DNA from: Neomoorella mulderi
GTDB lineage: Bacteria; Bacillota; DSM-521; Neomoorellales; Neomoorellaceae
Reading direction: 5' to 3'
Assembly: GCA_011375465.1 (NCBI GenBank)
Contig: DRZV01000030.1
Location: 1 to 11,887 of the forward strand
DNA length: 11,887 bases
Positions within the stretch are counted from its first letter, which is position 1. The number at the start of each line of letters is the position of its first letter. This document shows, piece by piece, positions 1-7,888 of this stretch. The notes below the pieces were generated by a model. It did not search any database and was not told the DNA's origin. It worked only from the letters and a program-made list of their open reading frames with translations. The position numbers were made by a program, and so were the translations under genes.

Positions 1-1693
1 CCAACCCGAAAAGGAAACCGTGGTGTTACATCTGCGCAAGGGCAGGGAGGTGCAGAAATTGCTCCTTTCCAGCCTTCCCCATGGACCCCGGGTACACCTG
101 ACCAGGGAAAATTTCCTCAATCCCCCCACCCCCCCTCTTTTTTGCCAGGTGTTGAGAAAGCACCTGGAAGGGATCTCCCTTTTGGAGGTGGAGCAGCCGG
201 AGCTGGAAAGGGTGCTGGTATTCATATTCGGAGGCTACGATGGGCTGGGACAAAAAACCGTGAAAAAGCTGGTGGCGGAAATCATGGGGAAGCATTCTAA
301 CATTATCCTGCTGGACTCCCGGGGTATCATTGTGGATGCGGCCCGCCGCTATACCCATGAGGTCAGCCGGCACAGGGAGGTGCTGCCGGGAAAGCCCTAT
401 GTACCACCGCCCCCGCAGGATAAAGAAGACCCCAGGCTCCTGACCCCGGAAAAATGGCGGGCCCTGTTTCAGGAGGGGTGGAGGGGGGAAAAATGGCTGG
501 TGGAAAGGCTGGCGGGAATAGGACCCCAGACCGCTAGGGAAATCCTTTTTAGGGGAGGGCTTCATTCCCTTGAGGTTACGGAAGAAAATATCATGGCCTC
601 CTATGGGGCCCTGCAGGAGATCCTGTCTTCCCTTTATACCCATTCCTGGAAACCGGTGGTGGTATGGGAAGGGGAGAAACCCCTGGCCTTTGCCGCTTTT
701 GATTTAAAACAGTTTTCCGGGTTAAAAAAAGAATTTTTTGCCTCACCCTCTCAGGCTTGTGAGGCCTTTTATCGAGCCCAAAGGTTATGGCAAAAAAAAG
801 AAAATCTTAAGGCCCATCTGGAAGGCCTTTTGCTGAAAGAGCTACAGCGCTGCCGTAAAAAAGAAGCCCTCCACAAGGAGACCCTGGAAGAGGGGGGACG
901 GGCGGAAAAGTACCGGCTGGCGGGAGAATTGATCCTGGCCCACCTGCCCCAATTGGCCAAGGGTATGGCTTCGGCCAGCTTGACCGATCTTTACCATCCT
1001 CAAGGGCGCAAAGTGGACATAAAGCTGGATCCCTCCCTCAGCCCGGCAGAAAATGCCCAGGCCTACTTTCGCCTTTATCAAAAGGCTAAAAGCGCTGTGG
1101 CCTGGGCCCAAAAGCAGCTGCGGGCTGTGGAGGAGGAGATAAGTTATCTGGAAAGCGTTCAACAGTCCTTGGATATGGCCCAGACCCTGGAAGATCTAGA
1201 AGAAATCAGGGAGGAATTGCAGCAAAGCGGCTATCTTCCGCCGGAGGATAAGGCAGTCGGCAGAAAAGAAAGGCGGATGGCCACCTCTCGCCCCCTGGAA
1301 TTCATCAGCCCCGACGGTTTTAAAATCCTGGTGGGCAAGAATAACAGGCAGAACGAACGCCTGACCTTTAAAATAGCCGCCCCCGAGGATTTATGGCTTC
1401 ATGTAAAAGATCTCCCGGGCTCCCATGTGATCATACGCTCCGAAGGCAAGGAGGTCCCCCCTTCAACCCTGGAAATGGCTGCCTACCTGGCTGCCAAATA
1501 CAGCAGGGCCTCCCTCAGCAGTAAAGCGCCGGTGGACTATACCAAGGTGAAATACGTGCGCAAGCTGCCTGGAGGGAAACCGGGCATGGTGCTGTACGAG
1601 GGCCATCGCACCCTTTATGTGGATCCTACTGGAACTTCAGCATCTCCTCCAGTATATCCCGGGCCGCAGCCCCTGGATCAGGAGCAGCGGTGA
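1..1693 (+). CDS. rqcH: RqcH/NFACT family ribosome quality control protein (5' end missing)
   Basis: Bacterial Rqc2/NEMF homologue (older names FbpA, fibronectin-binding protein). In the known family it binds stalled 50S-peptidyl-tRNA and recruits tRNA-Ala to add C-terminal alanine tails that mark the nascent chain for degradation. The frame is open from base 2 and reads QPEKETVV before the first possible GTG at 20, so that GTG is internal; roughly 30-40 N-terminal residues lie outside the window. Visible parts are an NFACT-N region with PPLFC, LRKHLEG and MGKHSNIILLD (to about nt 450), a helix-hairpin-helix GIGPQTAREI (nt ~514-545), a charged coiled-coil region (nt ~760-1250), and an NFACT-R domain with NRQNERLTFK and WLHVKDLPGSHV (nt ~1310-1620). 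The usual Asp-Arg pair needed for tRNA recruitment reads Glu-Arg (nt 206-211). The last ~21 codons are antisense to pyrF and look unlike a normal RqcH tail. Family assignment is secure. Confidence 0.93.
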   Translation, partial: QPEKETVVLHLRKGREVQKLLLSSLPHGPRVHLTRENFLNPPTPPLFCQVLRKHLEGISLLEVEQPELERVLVFIFGGYDGLGQKTVKKLVAEIMGKHSNIILLDSRGIIVDAARRYTHEVSRHREVLPGKPYVPPPPQDKEDPRLLTPEKWRALFQEGWRGEKWLVERLAGIGPQTAREILFRGGLHSLEVTEENIMASYGALQEILSSLYTHSWKPVVVWEGEKPLAFAAFDLKQFSGLKKEFFASPSQACEAFYRAQRLWQKKENLKAHLEGLLLKELQRCRKKEALHKETLEEGGRAEKYRLAGELILAHLPQLAKGMASASLTDLYHPQGRKVDIKLDPSLSPAENAQAYFRLYQKAKSAVAWAQKQLRAVEEEISYLESVQQSLDMAQTLEDLEEIREELQQSGYLPPEDKAVGRKERRMATSRPLEFISPDGFKILVGKNNRQNERLTFKIAAPEDLWLHVKDLPGSHVIIRSEGKEVPPSTLEMAAYLAAKYSRASLSSKAPVDYTKVKYVRKLPGGKPGMVLYEGHRTLYVDPTGTSASPPVYPGPQPLDQEQR

Positions 1694-2345
1694 TGGCCCT
1701 GCCCACCACCAGGTAATCGGCCCCGGCAGCCAGGGCCTCGCCTGGCGTCATGACCCGGCACTGGTCCCCTAAAGGCGCCCCCCGGGGTCTTATGCCCGGG
1801 GTAACGATTATAAACCGGGGCCCGCATACCCCCCTTATGTCTTCCACCTCCCAGGGGGAAGCCACCACGCCGTCCGTACCCGCCTCCTGGGCCATCAAAG
1901 CCCAGGTTATGGCCTGCTCCTTGAGGCTCCTGGGTATGCCCATCTCCTCCCGAAAAGACTTTTCCTCCCAACTGGTGAGCACGGTTACCGCCAGGATCTT
2001 GGGGGGAGTGCCTCCCTGCCTCTGGGCCTCTTCCCGGGAGGCTTCCACCGCAGCCTTCAACATGGCCCTCCCTCCAGCCGTATGGACAGTACACATATCC
2101 ACCCCCTTCCTCACCAAGGCCCTGACTGCTCCCGCCACCGTGTTGGGTATATCATGAAATTTCAAATCCACGAAGATTTTGGAACCCCTATGCTTTATCA
2201 TATCTATAACCCTGGGCCCTTCGGCTGTGTAAAGCTCCAGCCCCACTTTAAAGGTTCCCGCATAGGGGTGAAGCTGGTCCACCAGCCGTTTCCCCTGCTC
2301 CAAGGTAGGTACATCCAGAGCGATTATGAGCTTATCCCTTATCAC
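1626..2345 (-). CDS. pyrF: Orotidine 5'-phosphate decarboxylase
   Basis: Converts OMP to UMP, the last step of de novo UMP synthesis, in the cytoplasm. The 239-residue product has the normal length for the bacterial family. It carries the signature DLKFHDIPNTV at residues 60-70, with the catalytic Asp/Lys pair and HD, an N-terminal IIALDV strand with Asp11, Lys33 in TFKVG, and the phosphate-binding TPGIRP at 183-188. I chose the GTG at 2345 because the sequence after it matches the family N-terminus (IRDKLIIALDV) and GGAAAGGA sits about 8 nt upstream; the longer frame from 2393 has no family match in its extra residues. The start lies inside the last codons of carB, so it was probably translationally coupled to it. 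I saw no promoter of its own just upstream. The gene is intact, in contrast to carB. Its 3' end overlaps rqcH tail to tail. Confidence 0.95.
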   Translation of the reverse strand: MIRDKLIIALDVPTLEQGKRLVDQLHPYAGTFKVGLELYTAEGPRVIDMIKHRGSKIFVDLKFHDIPNTVAGAVRALVRKGVDMCTVHTAGGRAMLKAAVEASREEAQRQGGTPPKILAVTVLTSWEEKSFREEMGIPRSLKEQAITWALMAQEAGTDGVVASPWEVEDIRGVCGPRFIIVTPGIRPRGAPLGDQCRVMTPGEALAAGADYLVVGRAITAAPDPGAAARDILEEMLKFQ

Positions 2346-5124
2346 CTTGATCTTCCTTTCCCAGATAATCTTGCAGGGCTTCAACCTCCACATCTCTTTC
2401 CCTTTCTGCTAAGGCGCTTAGACTCTCCAGCAGGGCCCTGGCGGTATCCAGGGAGGTAAGGCAGGGTATGCCCATCTCCACCGCTGCCCTGCGGATCCTG
2501 AAGCCGTCCCGGTTGGGCTCTTTACCCCGGGTTACAGTATTTATCACCAGATCCGCCTTCCCTTATGAAATCCACGATATGGGGTGAGCCCTCGCCGATC
2601 TTCTTCACCCCCTGGGGGGGAATTCCAGCTGCGGCCAGAGCCCCAGCAGTGCCAGCCGTAGCCCAGATCCTGTATCCCATATGGGCAAATCCCCTGATTA
2701 TGGGTATGGCTTCTCCCTTGTCCCTATCCGCGATGGTGGCCAGGAGAACCCCCCGGGGGCGGAGTCTTAGGCCAGCAGCCACCAGCCCCTTGTAGAGGGC
2801 CAAAGGCAAGCTGCGGGCAAGCCCCAAAACTTCCCCTGTGGATTTCATCTCCGGCCCTAAGGTCACATCTACCCGAGGCAGCTTGCTGAAGGAAAATACC
2901 GGCACCTTTACCGCGCTGAAGGGAGGAGGGGGCAGCAGTCCCACCCCGTATCCCAACTGGCCCAGCTTTTTGCCCAAAAGAACTTCTATTCCCAGACCCA
3001 CCAGCGGCACACCCGTAACCTTGCTTATATAAGGCACTGTCCGGCTGGCCCGGGGGTTCAATTCCAGCACATACACCTCTGTCCCTTGGACCACGAACTG
3101 TATATTGAAAAGGCCTTGTATGCCTAAGGCTCGAGCCATCCTCTCCGCATAATCCACAATTTTCTCTATAACCTCTGCCGACAAATCCCGGGCGGGAAAA
3201 AGGGCTATGCTGTCCCCGGAGTGGATGCCCGCCCTCTCCACCTGCTCCATAATGCCCGAGATCAATATCCTCTCCCCATCGCTCACCCCGTCCACTTCCA
3301 CCTCTTTGCCCGGCAGGTATTTATCTATCAATATGGGGTGCTCCGGTTCCACCTTGACAGCCCTGCTGGCATACTCCCGGAGTTCCTCCTCGTCGTATAC
3401 TATCTCCATGGCCCGGCCTCCCAGCACATAAGAGGGTCGGACCAGGACCGGGAAACCCAGTGACCTGGCTATCTCAACCGCCTGGGCCACCCCAGTGGCT
3501 GTTCCTCCCTGGGGCCGGGGTATGCCCAAATCCCTCAAGAGCTCGTCGAATCTCTCCCTATCCTCAGCCCTATCTATGGCCTCCACCGGAGTACCCAGTA
3601 TCCTATAGCCCGCTTCCGCTATGGGCCGAGCCAGATTGATGGCGGTTTGGCCCCCGAACTGTACCACCACCCCTTCGGGCCTTTCCCGTTCTAAAATGGC
3701 CAGGACGCTCTCAGGGGTTAAAGGTTCAAAGTAAAGGCGATCGGCGGTATCGTAATCGGTGCTCACTGTTTCGGGATTGTTGTTGATCATGATGGGAGAA
3801 ATACTCTCCCTTTTCAGGGCCCAGGCAGCGTGAACAGCGCAGTAGTCGAACTCAATGCCCTGGCCTATGCGTATGGGGCCGGCGCCCAATACCATCACCT
3901 TAGGCCCAGGAAGGGGTTCCCACTCTTCCTCCCGGGGGCTGAAGGTGGAGTAATAGTAGGGCAGAGTGCTCTGGGAAAAGGCTGAACTGGCATCTATTTT
4001 AAGAAAAACAGGCTTTATACCTTCCTGTTCCCTCATCCGGGTTATGGTTTCTAGGGGGAGGCCGGTTAGGCTGGCTATCTCCCTGTCGCTGAAACCCATG
4101 GCCTTGGCCTCCCTCAAAAGCTCCCCGTTCAGGGCAGGGCCTGCATCTTGCAGCTTTTCCTCCATGGACACTATTTTTTCAATGGCCTTTATAAAGTAGG
4201 GATCTATGGAAGTGATTTTCTATATGTCCCCCACACTCCATCCCCGGCGCAGGGCCTCGGCTATTGCGGACAACCGTTCGTCATCCCTCTTATGCAGTTT
4301 TTCCCTCAGGGCTATGGGGCTGTAGTTGTGCAGGGAGGGTATCTTTAACCCGTCTATTTTTAGATCTAAAGAGCGTATGGCCTTGAGCAAGGCCCCTGGC
4401 AACTCCTTGTCTATAGCCATGAGCTCGCCGGTGGTCTTCATCTGGGTGCCCAAAATCCTATCGGCGAAGTAAAATTTATCGAAGGGGAACCGGGGTATCT
4501 TCACCACCACATAGCGGGGTTTGGGTTCAAAAATGCGGCCGGTTCTGTCCACGGCTTGGGGTATTTCCCCCAGGCTCATGCCCAGGGCTATCTTGACAGC
4601 TACCCGGGCTATGGGATACCCGGTGGCCTTGGAGGCCAGGGCGCTGGAATGGCTCACCCGGGGATTCACCTCTGTGACATAGTAACGGCCGGTGGCTTCC
4701 GGCTCCAGGGCAAAGTGGATGTTGCAATCCCCCTTGGATCTTGAGGGAACGTATGATCTTTAGAGCAGCTTGGCGCAGGGACATATATTCACAGGGGGTC
4801 AGGGTTTGGGCAGGGGCCACCACTATGCTGTCCCCGGTATGAATGCCCGTGGGGTCGAGGTTTTCCATATCGCAAACCACTACACAGCTGTCTTCCCCAT
4901 CCCTTATGACTTCGAACTCTATTTCCTTCCATCCCAGGAGGGAGCGTTCAAGAAGGACCTGGGATAATTTCCTTTAATTCCTCCTCATTCCAGGCTACCC
5001 CTCCCCCGGTTCCCCCCAGGGTAAAGGCGGGACGCGCCACCAGCGGATATCCTAGCCGCTGGGCTACCTCCTTGGCCTCTTCCCAAGAATGGATAACCTG
5101 GCTCTCCGGTACCGGCTCCCCTAT

Positions 5125-5134
5125 GGCTAGGCTA
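5125..5134. repeat. carB: Second 5-bp tandem duplication inside carB
   Basis: GGCTA occurs twice in a row on the + strand (TAGCC-TAGCC in the carB direction) and creates a TAG codon in the upstream frame. Collapsing it to one copy gives RESMLAIGEPVPES, which joins the frames on the two sides. Same size and type as the duplication about 160 bp away. Confidence 0.85.
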
Positions 5135-5283
5135 ACATGGACTCCCGGAAGAGTTCCCTATCTTCGGCTTTCTGGATGGCCTCCAGAGGGGTACCCAGCA
5201 ATTCCGTACCGCATTCCTCCAATACTCCGGCTTCATGCAGCTCCAGGGCCAGGTTCAGCCCCTTCTGCCCCCCAAGGGTGGGT

Positions 5284-5293
5284 AATAGAATAG
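5284..5293. repeat. carB: 5-bp tandem duplication inside carB
   Basis: AATAG occurs twice in a row on the + strand (CTATT-CTATT in the carB direction). Removing one copy restores the reading Gly-Leu-Leu-Pro-Thr-Leu-Gly-Gly-Gln, the conserved CarB segment, in the frame that continues downstream. It is therefore a duplication lesion that breaks the gene. Confidence 0.85.
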
Positions 5294-5578
5294 GCCCTCA
5301 GGCCTTTCCCTTTTCAAGATAGGGGCCACAAATTCCAGGGTAAGGGGTTCCAAGTATACCCGATCAGCCATGTGGGCATCGGTCATTATGGTGGCGGGAT
5401 TGGAATTCATCAGGACCACTTCTTTGCCCTCTTCCTTTTTAAGGCCTGGCAGGCCTGGGTCCCGGCATAGTCAAATTCCGCCGCCTGGCCTATCACGATG
5501 GGACCGGAACCTATAACCATGATCTTTTTTAGATCTTTTCTGACCGGCATGAAAGGACTTCCTCCCGATGGTTGAAAA

Positions 5579-6874
5579 TTATTCTAATACCTGTCCTTCC
5601 TCCATTACCACCTTTCCCCCCACGATGGTGACCGCGGGCCAGCCTTTGAGCTTCCAGCCCGTCAGGGGGGTGTTGCGGCCTTTGGAATAAAATTTCTGAG
5701 AATCCACTTCTTTCTCCCTATCCGGGTCTATTATGGTAACGTCAGCCACAGAACCTTCCGCCAGGGTACCGCCTGGTATCCCCAATATCCTGGCCGGGTT
5801 GGTGCTCCAGGCCCGGATCATCTGGCTCCAGGACAGCTGTCCCGGCAGTACCAAACAGGTTATCACCAGGGGCACGGCGGTTTCCAGACCAGATATGCCG
5901 AAGGGGGCATAATCATATTCCTGCTCCTTTTCCTCCTGGGCATGGGGGGCATGGTCCGTGGCTATCACCTCTATGATGCCCTGCACTAGGGCTTCCACCA
6001 GGGCTTGGCGGTGCTCGTCAGGCCTCAAAGGGGGATTTACTTTGGTATTGGTATCATAGGTCTCCACCATCTTATCCGTGAGGCAGAGGTGATGGGGGGT
6101 CACTTCAGCGCTGACCCGTATCCCCCGAGAGCGGGCCTCCTTGAGGAGGCGTACCGATCCGGCGGTGCTGAGGTGAGCCAGATGGATCTTGCCTCCCGTC
6201 ATTTCCGCCAGTATCAGGTCCCGGGCCACCATGACCTCCTCGGCTGCCGCCGGTATACCCCTTAACCCCAGAACCGTGGACATATAGCCTTCGTGCATGA
6301 CCCCTCCATTGGCCAGGTTCTCGTCTTCACAATGGCTTATGATGGGCAGGTTAAACATGCGGGCATATTCCAGGGCATAACGCATTACCAGGGAATTCAT
6401 AACCGGGCGGCCGTCGTCGGATAAGGCCACCACCCCTGCCGAAGCCAAATCACCTATCTCCGCCATCTCCTCCCCTTCCTGGCCTTTGGAGACCGCCCCT
6501 ACCGGATAGACCCTCACCATCCCCTCCTTCCGGGCCTTTTCTTTGATGTATGCTATTACCCCCACATTATCAGCCACCGGTAAGGTGTTGGCCATGCACA
6601 CCACGCTGGTAAATCCCCCGGCAGCTGCCGCCCGGGTCCCGGTGGCTATGGTCTCTTTATGTTCATAACCGGGTTCCCGGAGGTGCACATGCATATCTAT
6701 GAAACCCGGAGCCACTATTTTACCGTGAGCCGAAATAATCTTGGCCCCAGGAGGAGGCGAAAGATCCCTGCCCAGGGCTGCTATCCTATCCCCTTCTATG
6801 AGGACCTCCAGCTCTTCATCCAGGTTCTGGCTGGGGTCTATGACCCTCCCTCCCCGGATAAAAATGGCCATCAT
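5579..6874 (-). CDS. pyrC: Dihydroorotase
   Basis: Zinc amidohydrolase that cyclises N-carbamoyl-aspartate to dihydroorotate, step three of UMP synthesis. It is a 431-residue protein, the size of type I (Bacillus-like) enzymes. Metal and catalytic residues are visible: His62 and His64 in DMHVHLREPG, Asp153/Asp154 in LSDDGRPV (the Asp that replaces the carboxylated Lys in this class is in this region), His181 in SHCEDENL, His234 in HLAHLST, and Asp307 in IATDHAPH. An amidohydrolase C-terminal beta region (ADVTIIDPD) closes it. The ATG at 6874 overlaps the pyrB stop as ATGA, so the two are translationally coupled. Only 28 bp separate its stop from the carB start, where other Bacillota usually have carA. 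Intact. Confidence 0.97.
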   Translation of the reverse strand: MMAIFIRGGRVIDPSQNLDEELEVLIEGDRIAALGRDLSPPPGAKIISAHGKIVAPGFIDMHVHLREPGYEHKETIATGTRAAAAGGFTSVVCMANTLPVADNVGVIAYIKEKARKEGMVRVYPVGAVSKGQEGEEMAEIGDLASAGVVALSDDGRPVMNSLVMRYALEYARMFNLPIISHCEDENLANGGVMHEGYMSTVLGLRGIPAAAEEVMVARDLILAEMTGGKIHLAHLSTAGSVRLLKEARSRGIRVSAEVTPHHLCLTDKMVETYDTNTKVNPPLRPDEHRQALVEALVQGIIEVIATDHAPHAQEEKEQEYDYAPFGISGLETAVPLVITCLVLPGQLSWSQMIRAWSTNPARILGIPGGTLAEGSVADVTIIDPDREKEVDSQKFYSKGRNTPLTGWKLKGWPAVTIVGGKVVMEEGQVLE

Positions 6875-7794
6875 TTTCCACCCCCTATCATGAGATAGAG
6901 AAGGGCCATCCGCACCGCTACCCCGTTGGTGACCTGCTCCTTTATAACCGACTGCATCCCGTCCGCCACCTCGGGATCTATCTCTATACCCCGGTTGATG
7001 GGGCCAGGGTGTAATACCAGGGCTCCTGGACGGGCTAGCTTTAGCCTCTGGGCAGTCAGTTTGTAGAGGTTCATATACTCCCTCAGGGAGGGAAACAGGC
7101 CCCGCTCCTGCCGCTCCTTCTGGATCCTCAGCATGTTGATGACGTCCACCCCTTCCAAACCCTCTTCCATCCGGAAAAATACTTTGACTCCCAGCTTTTC
7201 TATATCAGGAGGCAAAAGGGTGGGAGGGCCCACCACCCTCACTTCAGCTCCCATTTTGGTAAGCCCGTATATATTAGAACGGGCTACCCGGCTGTGGAGT
7301 ATATCCCCCACAATGGCCACCTTGATGCCCTCCAGCCTTCCTAGCTTCTCCTTTATGGTGAACATGTCCAGGAGGGCTTGGGTGGGGTGCTCGTGCATGC
7401 CGTCTCCCCCGTTTAAGACCGCAGCCTTGAGGGTGCGGGCTAAAAAAGCGGCTGCTCCTCCGGAACGGTGGCGGATGACCACCGCATCAGCCCCCATAGC
7501 CTCCAGGGTTTGGGCCGTATCCTTCAGGCTCTCCCCTTTCTCCACGCTGGAGGCGGCAGGGGAGAAGTTTACCGTATCCGCGCCCATATATTTGGCTGCC
7601 AGCTCGAAGGAAGTCCTGGTTCTGGTGCTGGGCTCATAAAAAAGCAGCACCACCAGCTTGCCCCTCAAAGTGGGCACCTTTTTGATATCCCGCCCCAGGA
7701 TCTCTTTCATGGGGCCAGCTGTCTCTAAAATCAGGTTTATCTCTTCGGGAGTGAGATCCTTTATACCCAGCAGATCTTTCCTGGCCAGGGCCAT
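6871..7794 (-). CDS. pyrB: Aspartate carbamoyltransferase, catalytic subunit
   Basis: Condenses carbamoyl phosphate with aspartate to carbamoyl-aspartate, the committed step of pyrimidine synthesis. The 307 residues match the family. The carbamoyl-phosphate loop STRTR lies at 56-60 within EPSTRTRTSFELA, the 80s-loop Ser/Lys at SSVEKGESL (82-90), HPTQALLD at 136-143, and HPGPINRGIEI at 262-272. No pyrI regulatory subunit is nearby, as expected for Bacillota. The ATG start is preceded by a purine-rich AAGGGGG. It lies just downstream of a PyrR-type attenuator in the pyrR-pyrB gap, so expression should fall when UMP is plentiful. It needs carbamoyl phosphate, yet the local carB is broken and carA absent, so its substrate must come from elsewhere if the enzyme works. 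Confidence 0.97.
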   Translation of the reverse strand: MALARKDLLGIKDLTPEEINLILETAGPMKEILGRDIKKVPTLRGKLVVLLFYEPSTRTRTSFELAAKYMGADTVNFSPAASSVEKGESLKDTAQTLEAMGADAVVIRHRSGGAAAFLARTLKAAVLNGGDGMHEHPTQALLDMFTIKEKLGRLEGIKVAIVGDILHSRVARSNIYGLTKMGAEVRVVGPPTLLPPDIEKLGVKVFFRMEEGLEGVDVINMLRIQKERQERGLFPSLREYMNLYKLTAQRLKLARPGALVLHPGPINRGIEIDPEVADGMQSVIKEQVTNGVAVRMALLYLMIGGGK

Positions 7795-7816
7795 AAAATC
7801 CCCCTTCCCTAGGCAT

Positions 7817-7850
7817 AAAAAAACCTTATCAGCCTCCTGGGCTAATAAGG
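7817..7850 (-). terminator. Intrinsic terminator (attenuator) upstream of pyrB
   Basis: In the RNA direction, CCTTATTAGCC pairs with GGCTGATAAGG (11 bp with one G-U) around a CAGGA loop and is followed at once by seven T residues. It sits between the pyrR stop and the pyrB start, where Bacillus-type pyr operons have an attenuator. Its 5' arm can instead pair with upstream sequence at 7865-7871. Confidence 0.9.
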
Positions 7851-7888
7851 TGGATGTCCGCCCCTTAGCCCTAACCCGACTGTTAAGG
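7839..7888 (-). promoter_or_regulatory. PyrR-binding loop and antiterminator of the pyrB attenuator
   Basis: RNA bases from 7888 to 7863 form a PyrR-like anti-antiterminator: CCUU/AAGG lower stem, an AAC bulge, an AGUC/GGCU upper stem and a GGGUUAG loop. It starts at the pyrR stop codon. The GGGCTAA in its 3' half (7865-7871) can alternatively pair with TTAGCCC (7839-7845), which is part of the terminator's 5' arm. This gives the standard three-state switch: PyrR-UMP stabilises the first hairpin and allows termination; without it the antiterminator forms. Compared with the remembered Bacillus consensus ARUCCNGNGAGGYU, the loop has two mismatches and one extra G, so binding strength is uncertain. 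Confidence 0.78.

Larger units (their letters stand above)
2332..5550 (-). pseudogene. carB: Carbamoyl-phosphate synthase large subunit, multiply disrupted
   Basis: The large CPSase subunit makes carbamoyl phosphate from ammonia, bicarbonate and 2 ATP with the CarA amidotransferase. Reading begins with ATG at 5550 (GGGAGGAAG upstream; VIGSGPIVIGQAAEFDY) and ends at the TAA at 2332. Homology continues throughout but needs seven corrections: a frameshift at ~5434-5442; a 5-bp tandem duplication at 5284-5293; another at 5125-5134; a missing stretch of about 29 nt at ~4957-4966 between ELKEII and QVLLERS (size judged from remembered homologues); a +1 shift at ~4726-4733; an in-frame TAG at 4220-4222 between VGDI and KITSIDPYF; and a shift at ~2550-2558 just before INTVTRGKEP in the MGS-like domain. 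Between the last two, a 549-codon frame from GTG 4171 holds a complete C-terminal ATP-grasp half (TPYYYST-like, IRIGQGIEFDYC, LNPRASRTVP). Neighbouring genes have no lesions, so poor sequence quality is an unlikely cause. carA is absent upstream. Full CPSase activity from this locus looks lost. Confidence 0.93.

Noticed and set aside
26..643. 205-codon open frame on the - strand opposite rqcH
   Set aside because: The opposite frame shows strong RqcH homology. This one is Pro/Gly/Phe-rich with no family features.
2332..2547. A separate 71-residue protein between carB and pyrF
   Set aside because: Its sequence (INTVTRGKEPNRDGFRIRR) is the C-terminal MGS-like end of CarB displaced by a frameshift, not an independent gene.
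4220..4222. In-frame TAG in carB as a pyrrolysine or other recoded codon
   Set aside because: carB carries frameshifts and duplications as well, the site is not known to hold pyrrolysine, and other genes here end normally in TAG (pyrF, the aminopropyltransferase). A nonsense mutation is simpler.
4527..4880. A separate 117-residue protein on the - strand
   Set aside because: The first part is CarB (MENLDPTGIHTGDSI) and the rest is out-of-frame sequence after the +1 lesion near 4730.
7133..7639. 168-codon open frame on the + strand opposite pyrB
   Set aside because: A mirror of conserved pyrB codons; its Ser/Pro-rich composition is typical of a shadow frame.
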